From UBA10103 sp964437185 (GTDB taxonomy: Bacteria; Patescibacteriota; Minisyncoccia; Phycocordibacterales; UBA2100), in assembly GCA_964437185.1 (NCBI GenBank), contig CAYTFU010000003.1, forward strand, positions 39,540-103,539: a DNA stretch of 64,000 nucleotides, read 5' to 3'. Below, one piece after another: positions 31,104 to 39,559 of the stretch (position 1 is its first letter; each line of letters begins with the position of its first letter). A model generated the notes under the pieces. It did no database searches. It was not told the DNA's origin and was given only the letters and a program-made list of their open reading frames with translations. The position numbers were made by a program, and so were the translations under genes.

Positions 31104-33320
31104 CTAATCCAGCGTAATGAGAGTTCTAATAAGTTCTGCCGACCATCGATAAATATTGTAATCGCGAACGGAAGTCCTCATAGATTTCATGCGGCGACAC
31201 TGCTCGCTCTTTGGCATAGTGAGCGCAGCGTGGAGGGCATCTGAGGTCTCCTCGGCGCTGTACGGATTGATGAGTAGGGCACCTTTCAGGTCGCGAGAGG
31301 CACCCGCAAATTGACTCAATACCAGCACCCCCTCGTTGTCCGAACGAGCTGCTGCATACTCCTTGGCGACAAGGTTCATACCATCATGTAACGACGTGAT
31401 GAGACACACGTACGCACTGCGGTACAACTGCCGCAGCTCCTCGTGCGAGTAATGCCGCTTTTCGAGGACAATTGGACGCCAATCTTTAGTGCCAAATTTT
31501 TGGTTAATACGTTCTGCTTCCGCGGTGATGCGTGCGGCATACTCTCGGTATTTTTCTACTGATTCGCGCGTCGGCGCCGCAATCTGGAGAAGGGTGAGAT
31601 TGCTACGATATTGCGGATGTTTATCAAATAAAAATTCAATCGCTTTGAACCTCTCAAGTATCCCCTTGGTGTAGTCCAACCTATCGACACCGAGAATAAT
31701 GTGCGGCGTCTTAATCTGGAGGGAATCGATACGGCGCGAATCCGGTCTTTCATGCGCATCTGAATCTCCTGAGAACGCTATGGAGATTGGAAACGGCTTC
31801 ACATGAGTCTGGTGCCCCCCTCGATACACGGAAAACTGATCGTAGTCGATGCGCGATTCGATCTCGAGTTCTACCGTATCAATGAAGCTATTGCAGTGCT
31901 GCTGCATATGAAAACCGATAAGATCGGCTCCGAGCATTCCGTCGAGCAACTCTCGCCTCCACGGGCATATATTGAACTGCGCTGCTGAAGGCCAAGGAAT
32001 GTGCCAAAAGATAGCAACGAGCGCATCGGGGCGACTCTTTTTTATGATTTCCGGAACCAACGCAAGATGGTAATCATTGACGATAACGAGCGGCCGCTCA
32101 ACGTGACGTATTTCTTCAAGCAAAGTTTTTGCAAACTTTGCACTCACTTTTTTATACTGCTTCCAATCTTCAGTACGAAAAATCGGGCGTGTGTGTGCCA
32201 TGTGACAGAGTGGCCATAGCACTTCATTTGAAAAGCCCGTGTAATATCCCCCCACTTCCTTTTCGGAGAGCCACACACGCTTGAGCGTGTACTTGGGCTC
32301 GTCTGGAGGGACACGTACCTTCCCATCTGCATCCGCTGTTTCCACATCGGCGTTGCCGCTACCGTGCGCAATCCACATTCCCCCACATGCCTCCATGACT
32401 GGTTCGAGAGCCGTCACCACACCTCCCGCAGGCACCGACCATTCAATCTTGTTCTTTATTTTCGAGTGCACGTATGGCTCTCGATTCGATAACACAAATA
32501 TTGGTCGATCGCGGAGGTGCGCCTTGATAAACTCTCGCAACCGCTCCGCAGTCCACGGTGAATCGATTTTTTCAAGACGCATGCGCGCCTCCTCACTTGC
32601 TGCGTGACGCGCCTGTCGCAGACTTTTTGTAACCTTGGAGATTTCGCCAGCCAGTGGACTCAAAAAACTTGAATCGTGAAATATCTCTGCCGCGTGATTC
32701 CCCCTCCGAACCTCTTGAAGAGACTCAACCAGCTTTGAGATCGCGCGAAAGAACACCCACCGAACGAGGACAAACACGACTATCGCTGTCAAAATGATCT
32801 GGGAAAACAATCGAATAAGATTGTCCCGCCAAATTGCGCGAATATTGTCCTCGATGTAGGTCGCATTCTGCGAGACGGCGAGTGCGCCGACGACGCGCTC
32901 TTCTTCGTGCAGCGGGAGTACGTAGGTATAAAAAGAGCTCGCTCCAAGCTGCACGAAATCGCCACGCGCTTCGTCGCTGTCCATCACATACGTTACAAAA
33001 TTTTCTTGCTCTGGAAGGGGCAAATCTTGCGACACTGCTACGGGTACGCCCGTACTGTCAAACACGCCGAGCCCCGCAAGACGCTCGTCGTTCACAAACC
33101 GATCAATCACACGCTGCACGGTGCTTGTCGCCTTTGTGTTGTACGAAGGCTCGATACTCTCGGCAAGGCTGTCGGCGAGAACCTGGCTGCGAGATTGGAG
33201 CCGCGAAGTCAGCTCGATCCGTGCCTGACTCACCTGATTGAAGGCAAAGGCTGCGATAACGAGACTTACGGCGAGCACAGCGCCACCAGTAACAAGGAGA
33301 ACCTGTCGCATTCGAGACAT
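31104..33320 (-). CDS. otsA: Membrane sensor-HAMP module fused to trehalose-6-phosphate synthase
   Basis: The 738-residue product has a membrane helix (about 4-26), an external domain of about 140 residues (RSQVLADSLAESIEPSYN, VVGALAVSQNA) and a second helix (about 172-193). A HAMP-like linker (SKLVESLQEVRRGNHAAEIF) and a helical joint follow. The C-terminal 470 residues are a GT20 synthase with SNREPY, NDYHLALVPEIIKK, WHIPWPS, GVDRLDYTKGI and HDGMNLVAKEY. The product would be trehalose-6-phosphate from UDP-glucose and glucose-6-phosphate. No OtsB phosphatase is seen nearby. ATG 33320 is preferred over an upstream TTG. Confidence 0.9.
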   Translation of the reverse strand: MSRMRQVLLVTGGAVLAVSLVIAAFAFNQVSQARIELTSRLQSRSQVLADSLAESIEPSYNTKATSTVQRVIDRFVNDERLAGLGVFDSTGVPVAVSQDLPLPEQENFVTYVMDSDEARGDFVQLGASSFYTYVLPLHEEERVVGALAVSQNATYIEDNIRAIWRDNLIRLFSQIILTAIVVFVLVRWVFFRAISKLVESLQEVRRGNHAAEIFHDSSFLSPLAGEISKVTKSLRQARHAASEEARMRLEKIDSPWTAERLREFIKAHLRDRPIFVLSNREPYVHSKIKNKIEWSVPAGGVVTALEPVMEACGGMWIAHGSGNADVETADADGKVRVPPDEPKYTLKRVWLSEKEVGGYYTGFSNEVLWPLCHMAHTRPIFRTEDWKQYKKVSAKFAKTLLEEIRHVERPLVIVNDYHLALVPEIIKKSRPDALVAIFWHIPWPSAAQFNICPWRRELLDGMLGADLIGFHMQQHCNSFIDTVELEIESRIDYDQFSVYRGGHQTHVKPFPISIAFSGDSDAHERPDSRRIDSLQIKTPHIILGVDRLDYTKGILERFKAIEFLFDKHPQYRSNLTLLQIAAPTRESVEKYREYAARITAEAERINQKFGTKDWRPIVLEKRHYSHEELRQLYRSAYVCLITSLHDGMNLVAKEYAAARSDNEGVLVLSQFAGASRDLKGALLINPYSAEETSDALHAALTMPKSEQCRRMKSMRTSVRDYNIYRWSAELIRTLITLD

Positions 33321-33421
33321 ACTACCCGTAATTGTGGATAACCTCAAACATGCTTTAATCGCCGCGACGCATGATTAATGTCATGCGCGATAACTGTGCG
33401 GCGCAGTGGTACAGTACTCTC

Positions 33422-34633
33422 ATGAAATCAACAGAGAGCTGCGTGCACTGCGGCACCGCACCCGTCAATCACTCAGCACACTGGCTCGACGCATCGCTCA
33501 CGATCGTGGTGACGACAGTACTTTCGCCGCTTCTACCTTTGGTGCCGAGCGCAGTGAGTCTTGAGCGATCTGCGCTGATACGCGCGGCGCTTAGAGCGAC
33601 GACCGCACTCACCGTTTTCCTCGGCATCATTCGCTTCAGAGATGCCATTGAGGGAGCAGGTGCTCGCACGCAGATGATGTGGGATGAGGCAAAACGTCGC
33701 GGTATAAAAATCCAACAAGCAGAAATATTCGGTCGCCCTTCGGAATACTGCCGCGCCCTGCTTCCGATAGCGCCCGAAGCAGAAAAGAAGGAATGGATGC
33801 TTTTTGAAAGCATGCCCGTGCCGCCGTGGATCAACGCTCGAAATCCGCACTCTATAGACGACAAACTGTCATTCAAGAAAGTTTTTACGGCAGCGAATCT
33901 TCCCGTCGCCGAGGGCCGCGCAGCCCTTACCTACCGCGCTGCGTTGCGCGCATTTCGCAGCATCGGCGCTCCCCTGGTCGTCAAACCGCGCGAGGGTTCG
34001 CGCGCGCGCCACACGAGCGTACACATTTCAAGCGAACAGCAACTCAGATCAGCGTACGACATTGCAAAACAGCTCTGCCCGGTCGTCATGGTTGAAAAAT
34101 TTATACCGGGCATCTTATACCGTGCGACATGCGTAGGGGGGAAACTTGTCGGAGTTGTCCAGTTTGTTCGACCATCGGTCATTGCGGATGGCGTACAGAC
34201 GATTATGGAACTCCTTAATTACCACAACAATCACAAGCGCTTTGCTAATCTTACCGACGTAAAGGATGACTGGTGGTTTCGCGAGGCGATCGTTCATCAA
34301 GGGTATTCCGTGGATGATGTGCCTCCGAAGGGGGCGGTTATCACCCTCTCCGAACACTCTGAACGCCCAAATGGCGGCTACTTTATCGATGTCACGGATT
34401 CAATTCCTGAGAGTCATAGACGAACTATTGAGTCCGGTGCCTCTGTCGCAAACATTCCTGTCATCGGCTTTGACATCATTTCAGAAGACCTCACCGAAGG
34501 CGACAAAACATTTACCTTTATCGAGGGCAACGCGCTCCCATTTATAGAGCTGCACCATATTCCTTACGAAGGCACGCCTCGAAATGCCGCCGCTGCGGTG
34601 TGGGATTTGTGGCAACAGCCTTCCCACTCTTAA
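33422..34633 (+). CDS. ATP-grasp ligase-like protein
   Basis: The 403-residue protein has a Cys motif at the start (CVHCG) and hydrophobic segments at about 27-65. The ATP-grasp domain (about 150-400) has KLSFKKVFTAANLPVAEG, GAPLVVKPREGSRARHTSVHI, VMVEKFIPGILYRATCVGGKLVGVVQ, and FIEGNALPFIELHHIPYEG with the metal-binding Glu/Asn. It most resembles cyanophycin-synthetase or GshAB ATP-grasp domains, which join an amino group to a carboxylate. The substrate is unknown. TACAGT (33410-33415) ends six bases before the ATG. Its stop overlaps the convergent arginyltransferase-like gene by 4 bp. Confidence 0.8.
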   Translation: MKSTESCVHCGTAPVNHSAHWLDASLTIVVTTVLSPLLPLVPSAVSLERSALIRAALRATTALTVFLGIIRFRDAIEGAGARTQMMWDEAKRRGIKIQQAEIFGRPSEYCRALLPIAPEAEKKEWMLFESMPVPPWINARNPHSIDDKLSFKKVFTAANLPVAEGRAALTYRAALRAFRSIGAPLVVKPREGSRARHTSVHISSEQQLRSAYDIAKQLCPVVMVEKFIPGILYRATCVGGKLVGVVQFVRPSVIADGVQTIMELLNYHNNHKRFANLTDVKDDWWFREAIVHQGYSVDDVPPKGAVITLSEHSERPNGGYFIDVTDSIPESHRRTIESGASVANIPVIGFDIISEDLTEGDKTFTFIEGNALPFIELHHIPYEGTPRNAAAAVWDLWQQPSHS

Positions 34634-35553
34634 CGCACCATAATTACGACCTGGGTGAGAACAAAAACGATCGCGAATCCAGCGCAAAGGCCGATTATCA
34701 GACTGGCGGTTCGCGGAAGTCCGTAGAGCACTGTCGCAAGAAACCTCAACTCCGCCCTCCCACTCTCAAATCGTATGGGAGCGGGATGGTACGGATGCCG
34801 ATCGTCGCGCCACTCATCTGTGAGCGCCAATACGCGCGTCGCATCACTTGCAAGGAGTTTCTTTAATTGCACGCTTTTCGGATCTCGCACCCACTCATTT
34901 CCATTCCAATACTCCAGCGGCTGAAAATATGTTTTGATGTGCATATTCGCTCCGCACGTAATTCCGAGGTAGGCATATTTCTTCTGTACACTGCGAGCGC
35001 GACGGACGAAATCCAAAAACATGTACGCTCCAAAATTGCTATTTCTTAATTCCGGCGCGTACGCAATGTGCCACAGGTGAAAGAAATCCCTGCCTTGTGT
35101 TTCGAGTGAATACGCGATTCCACCATTGTCAGTGCGGTATTCGATAATGTGGGTGAGTAAGGGAGATGCGAGCATTGCGTTGAGTCGGTCACGTGGCATC
35201 GCCTCTCGGCCAAATCGAGATGCGAAGTGGCGCACTAAAAAATCTAGCAAGTCATTCTTTCGATCGAACTCCTCCTTCTGATGCGTCTGTACATCAAGCG
35301 TGCCAAATCTTGCTTTCACCCGTCGATCGATTCTGCGATTCTCAGAGGACTCCTCGAAAAGGTCTACTCGAACTCGAGAACCGCGAGCCATAAAGAGCAT
35401 CTCAGTTTTTTCCTCGCGTACTCCCACGAATGGCAAAAAACCTTTTTGGTAACATTCGGAAAGATCGTCCCCTTCCTCAAGGTATGCGTATGTGGAGTAT
35501 CCAAACGAATATAGGCTCGGATTGATAGCGAGCTCTGAGTGGAATACTCTCAT
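34630..35553 (-). CDS. Arginyltransferase (ATE)-like GNAT protein with a membrane tail
   Basis: In the 307-residue protein, the segment at about 165-225 follows the ATE C-terminal pattern: ELRNSNFGAYMFLDFVRRARS, KYAYLGI, NMHIKTYFQPLEYWNGNEWV. ATE/Bpt enzymes add Arg or Leu from tRNA to protein N-termini. The N-terminal half (YAYLEEGDDLSECYQKGFLPF) fits loosely, and the CxxC cluster of eukaryotic ATE is absent. A membrane helix ends the protein (about 283-305), which is unusual for ATE. TATTAT (35560-35565, minus) lies six bases before the ATG. Confidence 0.65.
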   Translation of the reverse strand: MRVFHSELAINPSLYSFGYSTYAYLEEGDDLSECYQKGFLPFVGVREEKTEMLFMARGSRVRVDLFEESSENRRIDRRVKARFGTLDVQTHQKEEFDRKNDLLDFLVRHFASRFGREAMPRDRLNAMLASPLLTHIIEYRTDNGGIAYSLETQGRDFFHLWHIAYAPELRNSNFGAYMFLDFVRRARSVQKKYAYLGITCGANMHIKTYFQPLEYWNGNEWVRDPKSVQLKKLLASDATRVLALTDEWRDDRHPYHPAPIRFESGRAELRFLATVLYGLPRTASLIIGLCAGFAIVFVLTQVVIMVR

Positions 35554-35607
35554 GTGCCCATAATAACAGGCGCCATTCGAGAAATCCGAAAGCGCACATC
35601 AGACATT

Positions 35608-35829
35608 TCAATGCCTGCGACTTCCCAGCTGATAATCCTTGCGCTGCCGCTCCGACAAACCTTGCGCCTTACCGGAACGTGATGGCTTCGCTTTTGTATT
35701 TTTCGACTTCCGCGTCGGCTGCATCATTGCCTCTTTCACGACACCCTCAAGCCGGGGCGGCCGCGTTAGGCGCGTGTCTTTCCGAATATCTTTTTTATCA
35801 CGTTTGGTTTTGTGTACTTTTGCTGTCAT
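35608..35829 (-). CDS. Small very basic protein
   Basis: The 73-residue protein is rich in Lys and Arg (KVHKTKRDKKDIRKDTRL, RKSKNTKAKPSRSGKAQG) with no fold visible. It could bind nucleic acid or be a ribosome-associated tail-like protein, which is inference. It is a lone gene and I do not recognise it. Confidence 0.45.
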   Translation of the reverse strand: MTAKVHKTKRDKKDIRKDTRLTRPPRLEGVVKEAMMQPTRKSKNTKAKPSRSGKAQGLSERQRKDYQLGSRRH

Positions 35830-35960
35830 ATACGTTATCGGCTAACGAGTAAACCGGAACTCGACCTCTTTTATAATACGCTCAGCGGGAAAACGCACCA
35901 GCGCTCAGTGAAGGCGCGGGCAAGTACGCATTGATGCTGCACCGGCCGAAAAAGACGAAA

Positions 35961-35988
35961 TCCGGTCCTCCGCAAGGGAGAGACCGGA
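35961..35988. terminator. Intrinsic terminator of the small membrane gene at 36002
   Basis: TCCGGTC and GACCGGA close a stem extended by CTCC/GGAG around GCAA. On the minus strand it ends in ATTTCGTCTTTTTC. Confidence 0.75.
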
Positions 35989-36001
35989 CCTTGATACTCC
36001 C

Positions 36002-36250
36002 TCACTGAGGCGCTCGTCGAATGAACCGGCGAAGGCAATCACCGACAATCGTGCCAGCGAGGAGGCTAAGCAACGCGCTGCCCACAGTAGCGACAAATTC
36101 GGGGTCCAGCAGACCAGGCCACTTATTCAGGTACTGCCAAATCGTCATCGCAGCCACTAGCGCCCCCAAAAGGCGGACCACAATGACATAAGGCCCCCCT
36201 CCCAAGTAAGCGAAAGCAATAGCCGTGACGAACAAGCTTCTAAGTAGCAT
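36002..36250 (-). CDS. Small membrane protein with strong Shine-Dalgarno
   Basis: The 82-residue protein has two to three hydrophobic stretches (about 3-20, 22-42, 50-72) and a basic end (RRFIRRAPQ). AGGAG lies eight bases before the ATG and a terminator follows the stop. I recognise no family. Confidence 0.6.
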   Translation of the reverse strand: MLLRSLFVTAIAFAYLGGGPYVIVVRLLGALVAAMTIWQYLNKWPGLLDPEFVATVGSALLSLLAGTIVGDCLRRFIRRAPQ

Positions 36251-36409
36251 CGGGTTGGCTCCTCATGTGAGACTAAGCGTTACAGCAACGCATTATTCGT
36301 GCTGACTGCCGTTGACTCTACTATAGCTGTACTTTCCCGTAAACTATGGCCCCCAAGTGATCGTAACTCTCAGTACCATTCGGCATGTTCTGCTTTCTCC
36401 CACACAAAG

Positions 36410-36494
36410 CGGAGGCGGAGAGATTCGAACTCTCGATGCCTTGCGGCATGCCGCCTTTCCAAGGCGGTGGAATAAACCACTATCCGACGCCTCC
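36410..36494 (-). tRNA. tRNA-Ser (GGA)
   Basis: Acceptor GGAGGCG/CGCCTCC, anticodon stem CCGCC/GGCGG with loop TTGGAAA (anticodon GGA), long variable arm ATGCC-GCAA-GGCAT as in class II tRNAs, T stem GAGAG/CTCTC with TTCGAAT, and discriminator G. CCA is not encoded. Confidence 0.96.
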
Positions 36495-36596
36495 GTGTAG
36501 GAGATTTATAACACGCCATAGCTATACTCGCATCCCTTTCAACTCTGCGATGCCCCCCGCCGACTTTCAGGTGCCAAACGCACATGCATTCTAGTC

Positions 36597-36875
36597 TTAC
36601 CGATTTTGCGCCATGTGATAGACGCGAACTATGAAGATTTCACCTCTCCGCGGATGATGTTCATATATCAAAACATATGGAAATGGTAGGGTAAGTTTTT
36701 CTCGTGTCCCCTTGACGGTCCCCGTACGACCGCTTCGTGGTAACGTGCGCAATCCGTCGGCTGTAGTAATGATGTGCGCAACAACCCGACACGCAACAGA
36801 CTCGCTATGAAGCGAAAGATATTTTTCGATGTGCAAGAGATCGCGTTCTGCGTGTCGCGACCACCATACGGTCAT
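36597..36875 (-). CDS. ParE/RelE-family toxin
   Basis: The 92-residue protein begins VWWSRHAERDLLHIEKYLS. It has LRTLPRSGRTGTVKGTREKLTLPFPYVLIYEH and ends FIVRVYHMAQNR, the ParE pattern (pGR...R.l....y.i.Y.v...i.il.i.H..q.R). ParE toxins poison gyrase, while the RelE fold can cleave mRNA. The start overlaps the antitoxin stop by 4 bp. Confidence 0.88.
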   Translation of the reverse strand: MTVWWSRHAERDLLHIEKYLSLHSESVACRVVAHIITTADGLRTLPRSGRTGTVKGTREKLTLPFPYVLIYEHHPRRGEIFIVRVYHMAQNR

Positions 36876-37102
36876 ACCCCGACTCGCTTCCGGATTGTCA
36901 AAATGCTTTTCTTAGAAGCAAACTCTCCGCGTCGCATCGCGGCTTGCGCTTCTTTGACTCCTTTAATTTGTTCTGTGGTTAGTAGGTACGCAGTACGATT
37001 CACTAAGTCAGCGTAATTGATCAACCCTTCAGCTGCCTCATTCTGCTCGGCCAGAGGGAGAGCTTGAACTTTCGCAATAGCCTTTTGAAGTAACGTTTTC
37101 AT
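36872..37102 (-). CDS. Antitoxin of the ParE-like pair
   Basis: The 76-residue protein has helical segments KAIAKVQALPLAEQNEAAEGLINYAD and a later EAQAAMRRGEFASKKSI, as in CopG/RelB-like antitoxins encoded before ParE. It is translationally coupled to the toxin. TACAGT with an upstream TG (37109-37114, minus) lies six bases before the ATG, so the mRNA should be leaderless. The DNA-binding fold is not certain. Confidence 0.8.
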   Translation of the reverse strand: MKTLLQKAIAKVQALPLAEQNEAAEGLINYADLVNRTAYLLTTEQIKGVKEAQAAMRRGEFASKKSILTIRKRVGV

Positions 37103-37141
37103 GCAAATACTGTACCAGAAAGTACCCTGGTCGCACAGCGC

Positions 37142-37639
37142 TTAGGAGTCGGATATGTGTATGCCTCGTTTTAAAGCACCGCGAATTCTACTTTCTTTGA
37201 GGAGGAGACGCTCCTTTCGGCTGATTATTTTTGCTCGGAGCCGCTTTTCAAACTCATCGGCTTTTTGCGATGCTCTCCAACCGAGCCACGCCATAACGAC
37301 GTTCACAAAGAGCACGGCAAAAAATAACGCGATCACATTCGATACGGGGAGACCCTCTGCGAGCACAAAAACGGGGACAAAACTGGCGAGCCCAGCTACC
37401 ACATCCATAAAACGATTTTGCGGCGTCTCTGCTATTTTCACCATCGCCTCCCACAATTCGTATGCTGTAAAAGCGAGAAAGGCGATGACCGTGGAGGCAA
37501 GAAATCCAAAGCCGAACAGAGAGAGGCCGAGTGCGGTCGATACTCCCGTGAGCAGATGAACGACGCTCCAAAGATCCACCCACTTCCCTTCGCGCCACAA
37601 ATCGGTTCGTTCAAACCGACCGTCACGAGTTATCCGCAT
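37142..37639 (-). CDS. Unrecognised membrane protein in the htpX unit
   Basis: The 165-residue protein has about four helices (about 25-130) with VVHLLTGVSTALG, AYELWEAMVKIAETPQNRFMDVVAGLASF, and a basic cytoplasmic tail (EKRLRAKIISRKERLLLKES). It follows htpX by 4 bp. The conserved-looking polar residues in the helices (His, Glu, Asn) hint at an enzyme or channel, but I cannot name one. Confidence 0.6.
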   Translation of the reverse strand: MRITRDGRFERTDLWREGKWVDLWSVVHLLTGVSTALGLSLFGFGFLASTVIAFLAFTAYELWEAMVKIAETPQNRFMDVVAGLASFVPVFVLAEGLPVSNVIALFFAVLFVNVVMAWLGWRASQKADEFEKRLRAKIISRKERLLLKESRIRGALKRGIHISDS

Positions 37640-37643
37640 ACCA

Positions 37644-38534
37644 TTACATCCGCATTCCCTGCAATGCGGCTACTCGCTCTTCGACCGGCGGATGCGTGGA
37701 AAAGATCCTTGCGATAAATTTTCCGGCCTCATGCGATCCGAAGGGATTGGAGATGAAAAGGTGTGCGGTCGCATTGCTCGCGCGCTGCATAGGCGCTTCG
37801 TATGAGGAGATTTTTTGGAGCGCGGATGCCAGGCCGTCTGGGTAGCGCGTGAGGAGAGCGCCCGAGGCGTCGGCAAGAAACTCTCGCCTTCGAGACACCG
37901 CCATCTGAATGATCTGCGCGGCAATCGGCGCAATAATGATCGCAGCAATTCCGGCTATGAGCATGAGCGGATTTTTGTTGTCCCTGTCCCCTCCGCCAAA
38001 AAAGCTCATTCGCAAAAAGAGGTCGGCAAGCATTGCTATTACGCCCGCAAGTACTACCGCCACCGTCATCACGAGAATATCGCGATTACCGATATGCGAG
38101 AGCTCGTGTGCAAGCACTCCCTCAAGCTCGCTGCGATCAAGCCGCGCAAGTAGCCCCATCGTCACGGCGACGACGGCGTGCTTCGCATCGCGGCCTGCGG
38201 CAAACGCGTTGGGGGCGGGATCTTCAATGACATACACGCGCGGCTTGGGAAGTCCCGCGGTAATCGCGAGATTTTCCACAAGACGATGCAACTCAAGAAA
38301 TTGCACAGGGTCTGCCTCTTTCGCACCGGTCGAAGAAAGCGCAACTTTGTCGGAAAACCAGTACGCTGTGATGTTCATAATAAGAGAAAACGCGACCGCG
38401 CCGTAAAGAATCCAAGAATTTCCATATAACTGCGACACGAGCCAGCCGAGCGCGATCACGACGACTAAGAACCCCGTCATAAGAAACCAGGTCTTTCGTA
38501 CGTTCGCGCGCTGATGTGTGTAGAGTGATGCCAT
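37644..38534 (-). CDS. htpX: HtpX-like M48 membrane zinc protease
   Basis: The 296-residue protein has two N-terminal helices (about 14-55) and EDPAPNAFAAGRDAKHAVVAVTMGLL. The zinc motif HELSHIGNRD is followed by two more helices and SRRREFLADASGALLTRYPDGLASAL, with the third zinc ligand Glu. It degrades damaged membrane proteins. It is downstream of lemA by 51 bp, a pairing seen in many bacteria. Confidence 0.95.
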   Translation of the reverse strand: MASLYTHQRANVRKTWFLMTGFLVVVIALGWLVSQLYGNSWILYGAVAFSLIMNITAYWFSDKVALSSTGAKEADPVQFLELHRLVENLAITAGLPKPRVYVIEDPAPNAFAAGRDAKHAVVAVTMGLLARLDRSELEGVLAHELSHIGNRDILVMTVAVVLAGVIAMLADLFLRMSFFGGGDRDNKNPLMLIAGIAAIIIAPIAAQIIQMAVSRRREFLADASGALLTRYPDGLASALQKISSYEAPMQRASNATAHLFISNPFGSHEAGKFIARIFSTHPPVEERVAALQGMRM

Positions 38535-38585
38535 AGGAACAGCTTACAGCTTTTGGCTGTGAGTTTCTAGTGGAAAGTTGTTTGA

Positions 38586-39146
38586 TTAAAAACTAACCTT
38601 CACCGGATTGCGCGCCTCAGACTCGCCCTCCGCAAGCTGGAAGAATTCGCGCGTCTTGAAGCCAAACATGCTGCCGATGAAGTTGGTCGGGAATTGTTCA
38701 ATCGCATTCTGAAGCTCCTGCACCACTGTGTTGTAGAAGCGGCGAGCTGCCTGAATCTTGTTTTCGGTGTCGGAGAGTTCGCGCTGAAGCTCGACGAAAT
38801 TGGTATTCGCTTTGAGATCTGGATATGCTTCGGAAACAGCAAAAAGCGATTTGAGTGCGCCCGTAAGCATATTCTCCGCCTGCGCGTGCTCAGCCACAGT
38901 CTGAGCACCCATAGCAGTGGTGCGAGCTTCCGTGACCTTCTGGAGCGTTCCCGCTTCGTGCGCTGCGTAACCCTTCACTGTATTTACAAGATTCGGAATA
39001 AGATCGTAGCGGCGCTTCATCTGCACCTCAATATCCGACCACGCTTCCTCGCAACGATTGATAAGCCGCACAAAGCGGTTGTACGCCCAAATCGCCCAGA
39101 CAACGACCGCCGCCCCTACGCCCAATAATATAAGTGGTGTATTCAT
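38586..39146 (-). CDS. lemA: LemA family protein
   Basis: The 186-residue protein has an N-terminal membrane helix (about 5-23: ILLGVGAAVVVWAIWAYN). The long LemA helices follow, with RRYDLIPNLVNTVKGYAAHEAGTLQKVTEAR, FAVSEAYPDLKANTNFVELQRELSDTENKIQAARRFYN and the closing FPTNFIGSMFGFK. Its role is unknown beyond frequent linkage to htpX. ATG 39146 is favoured because TATAAT with TGC before it (39154-39159, minus) ends seven bases upstream. Confidence 0.95.
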   Translation of the reverse strand: MNTPLILLGVGAAVVVWAIWAYNRFVRLINRCEEAWSDIEVQMKRRYDLIPNLVNTVKGYAAHEAGTLQKVTEARTTAMGAQTVAEHAQAENMLTGALKSLFAVSEAYPDLKANTNFVELQRELSDTENKIQAARRFYNTVVQELQNAIEQFPTNFIGSMFGFKTREFFQLAEGESEARNPVKVSF

Positions 39147-39225
39147 ATGAGGCATTATAGCATCTGCGGCAACCTTTCAACAGAGATCCTCGAGACAACG
39201 TGACCGATCGGATCATAAATGAGGT

Positions 39226-39249
39226 GTCCGCCTTGTTACCAAGGCGGAC
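39226..39249. terminator. Hairpin containing the stop codon of the 57-residue gene
   Basis: GTCCGCCTTG pairs with CAAGGCGGAC, and the loop TTAC holds the minus-strand stop TAA. No T run follows, so it may stabilise the mRNA end or terminate weakly. Confidence 0.5.
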
Positions 39250-39409
39250 CACGTCTCCATGAGCTAGAACTGGAAATTCTCGACGCCGGGCCGAAAAACT
39301 GAGCCCGGTAACGCCAGCTGAGAACGGCGGCACCAATGATGCCAAAAGCTCCGGCCCCTCCAACATAGAGGAGCACGACCCAGAAAACGACTAACAGTAG
39401 GTTATTCAT
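39236..39409 (-). CDS. 57-residue single-pass membrane protein
   Basis: Beginning MNNLLLVVFWVVLLYVGGAG, the protein has one or two hydrophobic segments (about 3-32), then SWRYRAQFF and a Ser/Arg-rich tail ending RRGPPW. GGGAG lies nine bases before the ATG, and a good promoter (39460-39488) reads into it. The stop codon lies in the four-base loop of a perfect 10-bp hairpin (39226-39249). I recognise no family. Confidence 0.6.
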   Translation of the reverse strand: MNNLLLVVFWVVLLYVGGAGAFGIIGAAVLSWRYRAQFFGPASRISSSSSWRRGPPW

Positions 39410-39459
39410 GGGTGCTCTCCCGATTGCCGTCGCCCATTGCGTACGGCTTTCTATTCAAA

Positions 39460-39488
39460 TGTATACATCGGCAGGATAAGCTCGTCAA
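39460..39488 (-). promoter_or_regulatory. Promoter of the 57-residue membrane gene
   Basis: On the minus strand TTGACG (39483-39488), a 17-bp spacer and TATACA (39460-39465). Confidence 0.7.
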
Positions 39489-39497
39489 CGAACCGAA

Positions 39498-39536
39498 GCA
39501 GCCGCCCCCAATTGTTCTTATGGGGCGGCCGCTTTT
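39498..39536 (-). terminator. Probable groEL terminator
   Basis: GCGGCCGCCCC pairs with GGGGGCGGCTGC, with one bulge and a loop of about 13 bases, 24 bp after the groEL stop. Confidence 0.55.
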
Positions 39537-39559
39537 GAGTTGCGTTGCGTGAGGCGAAA

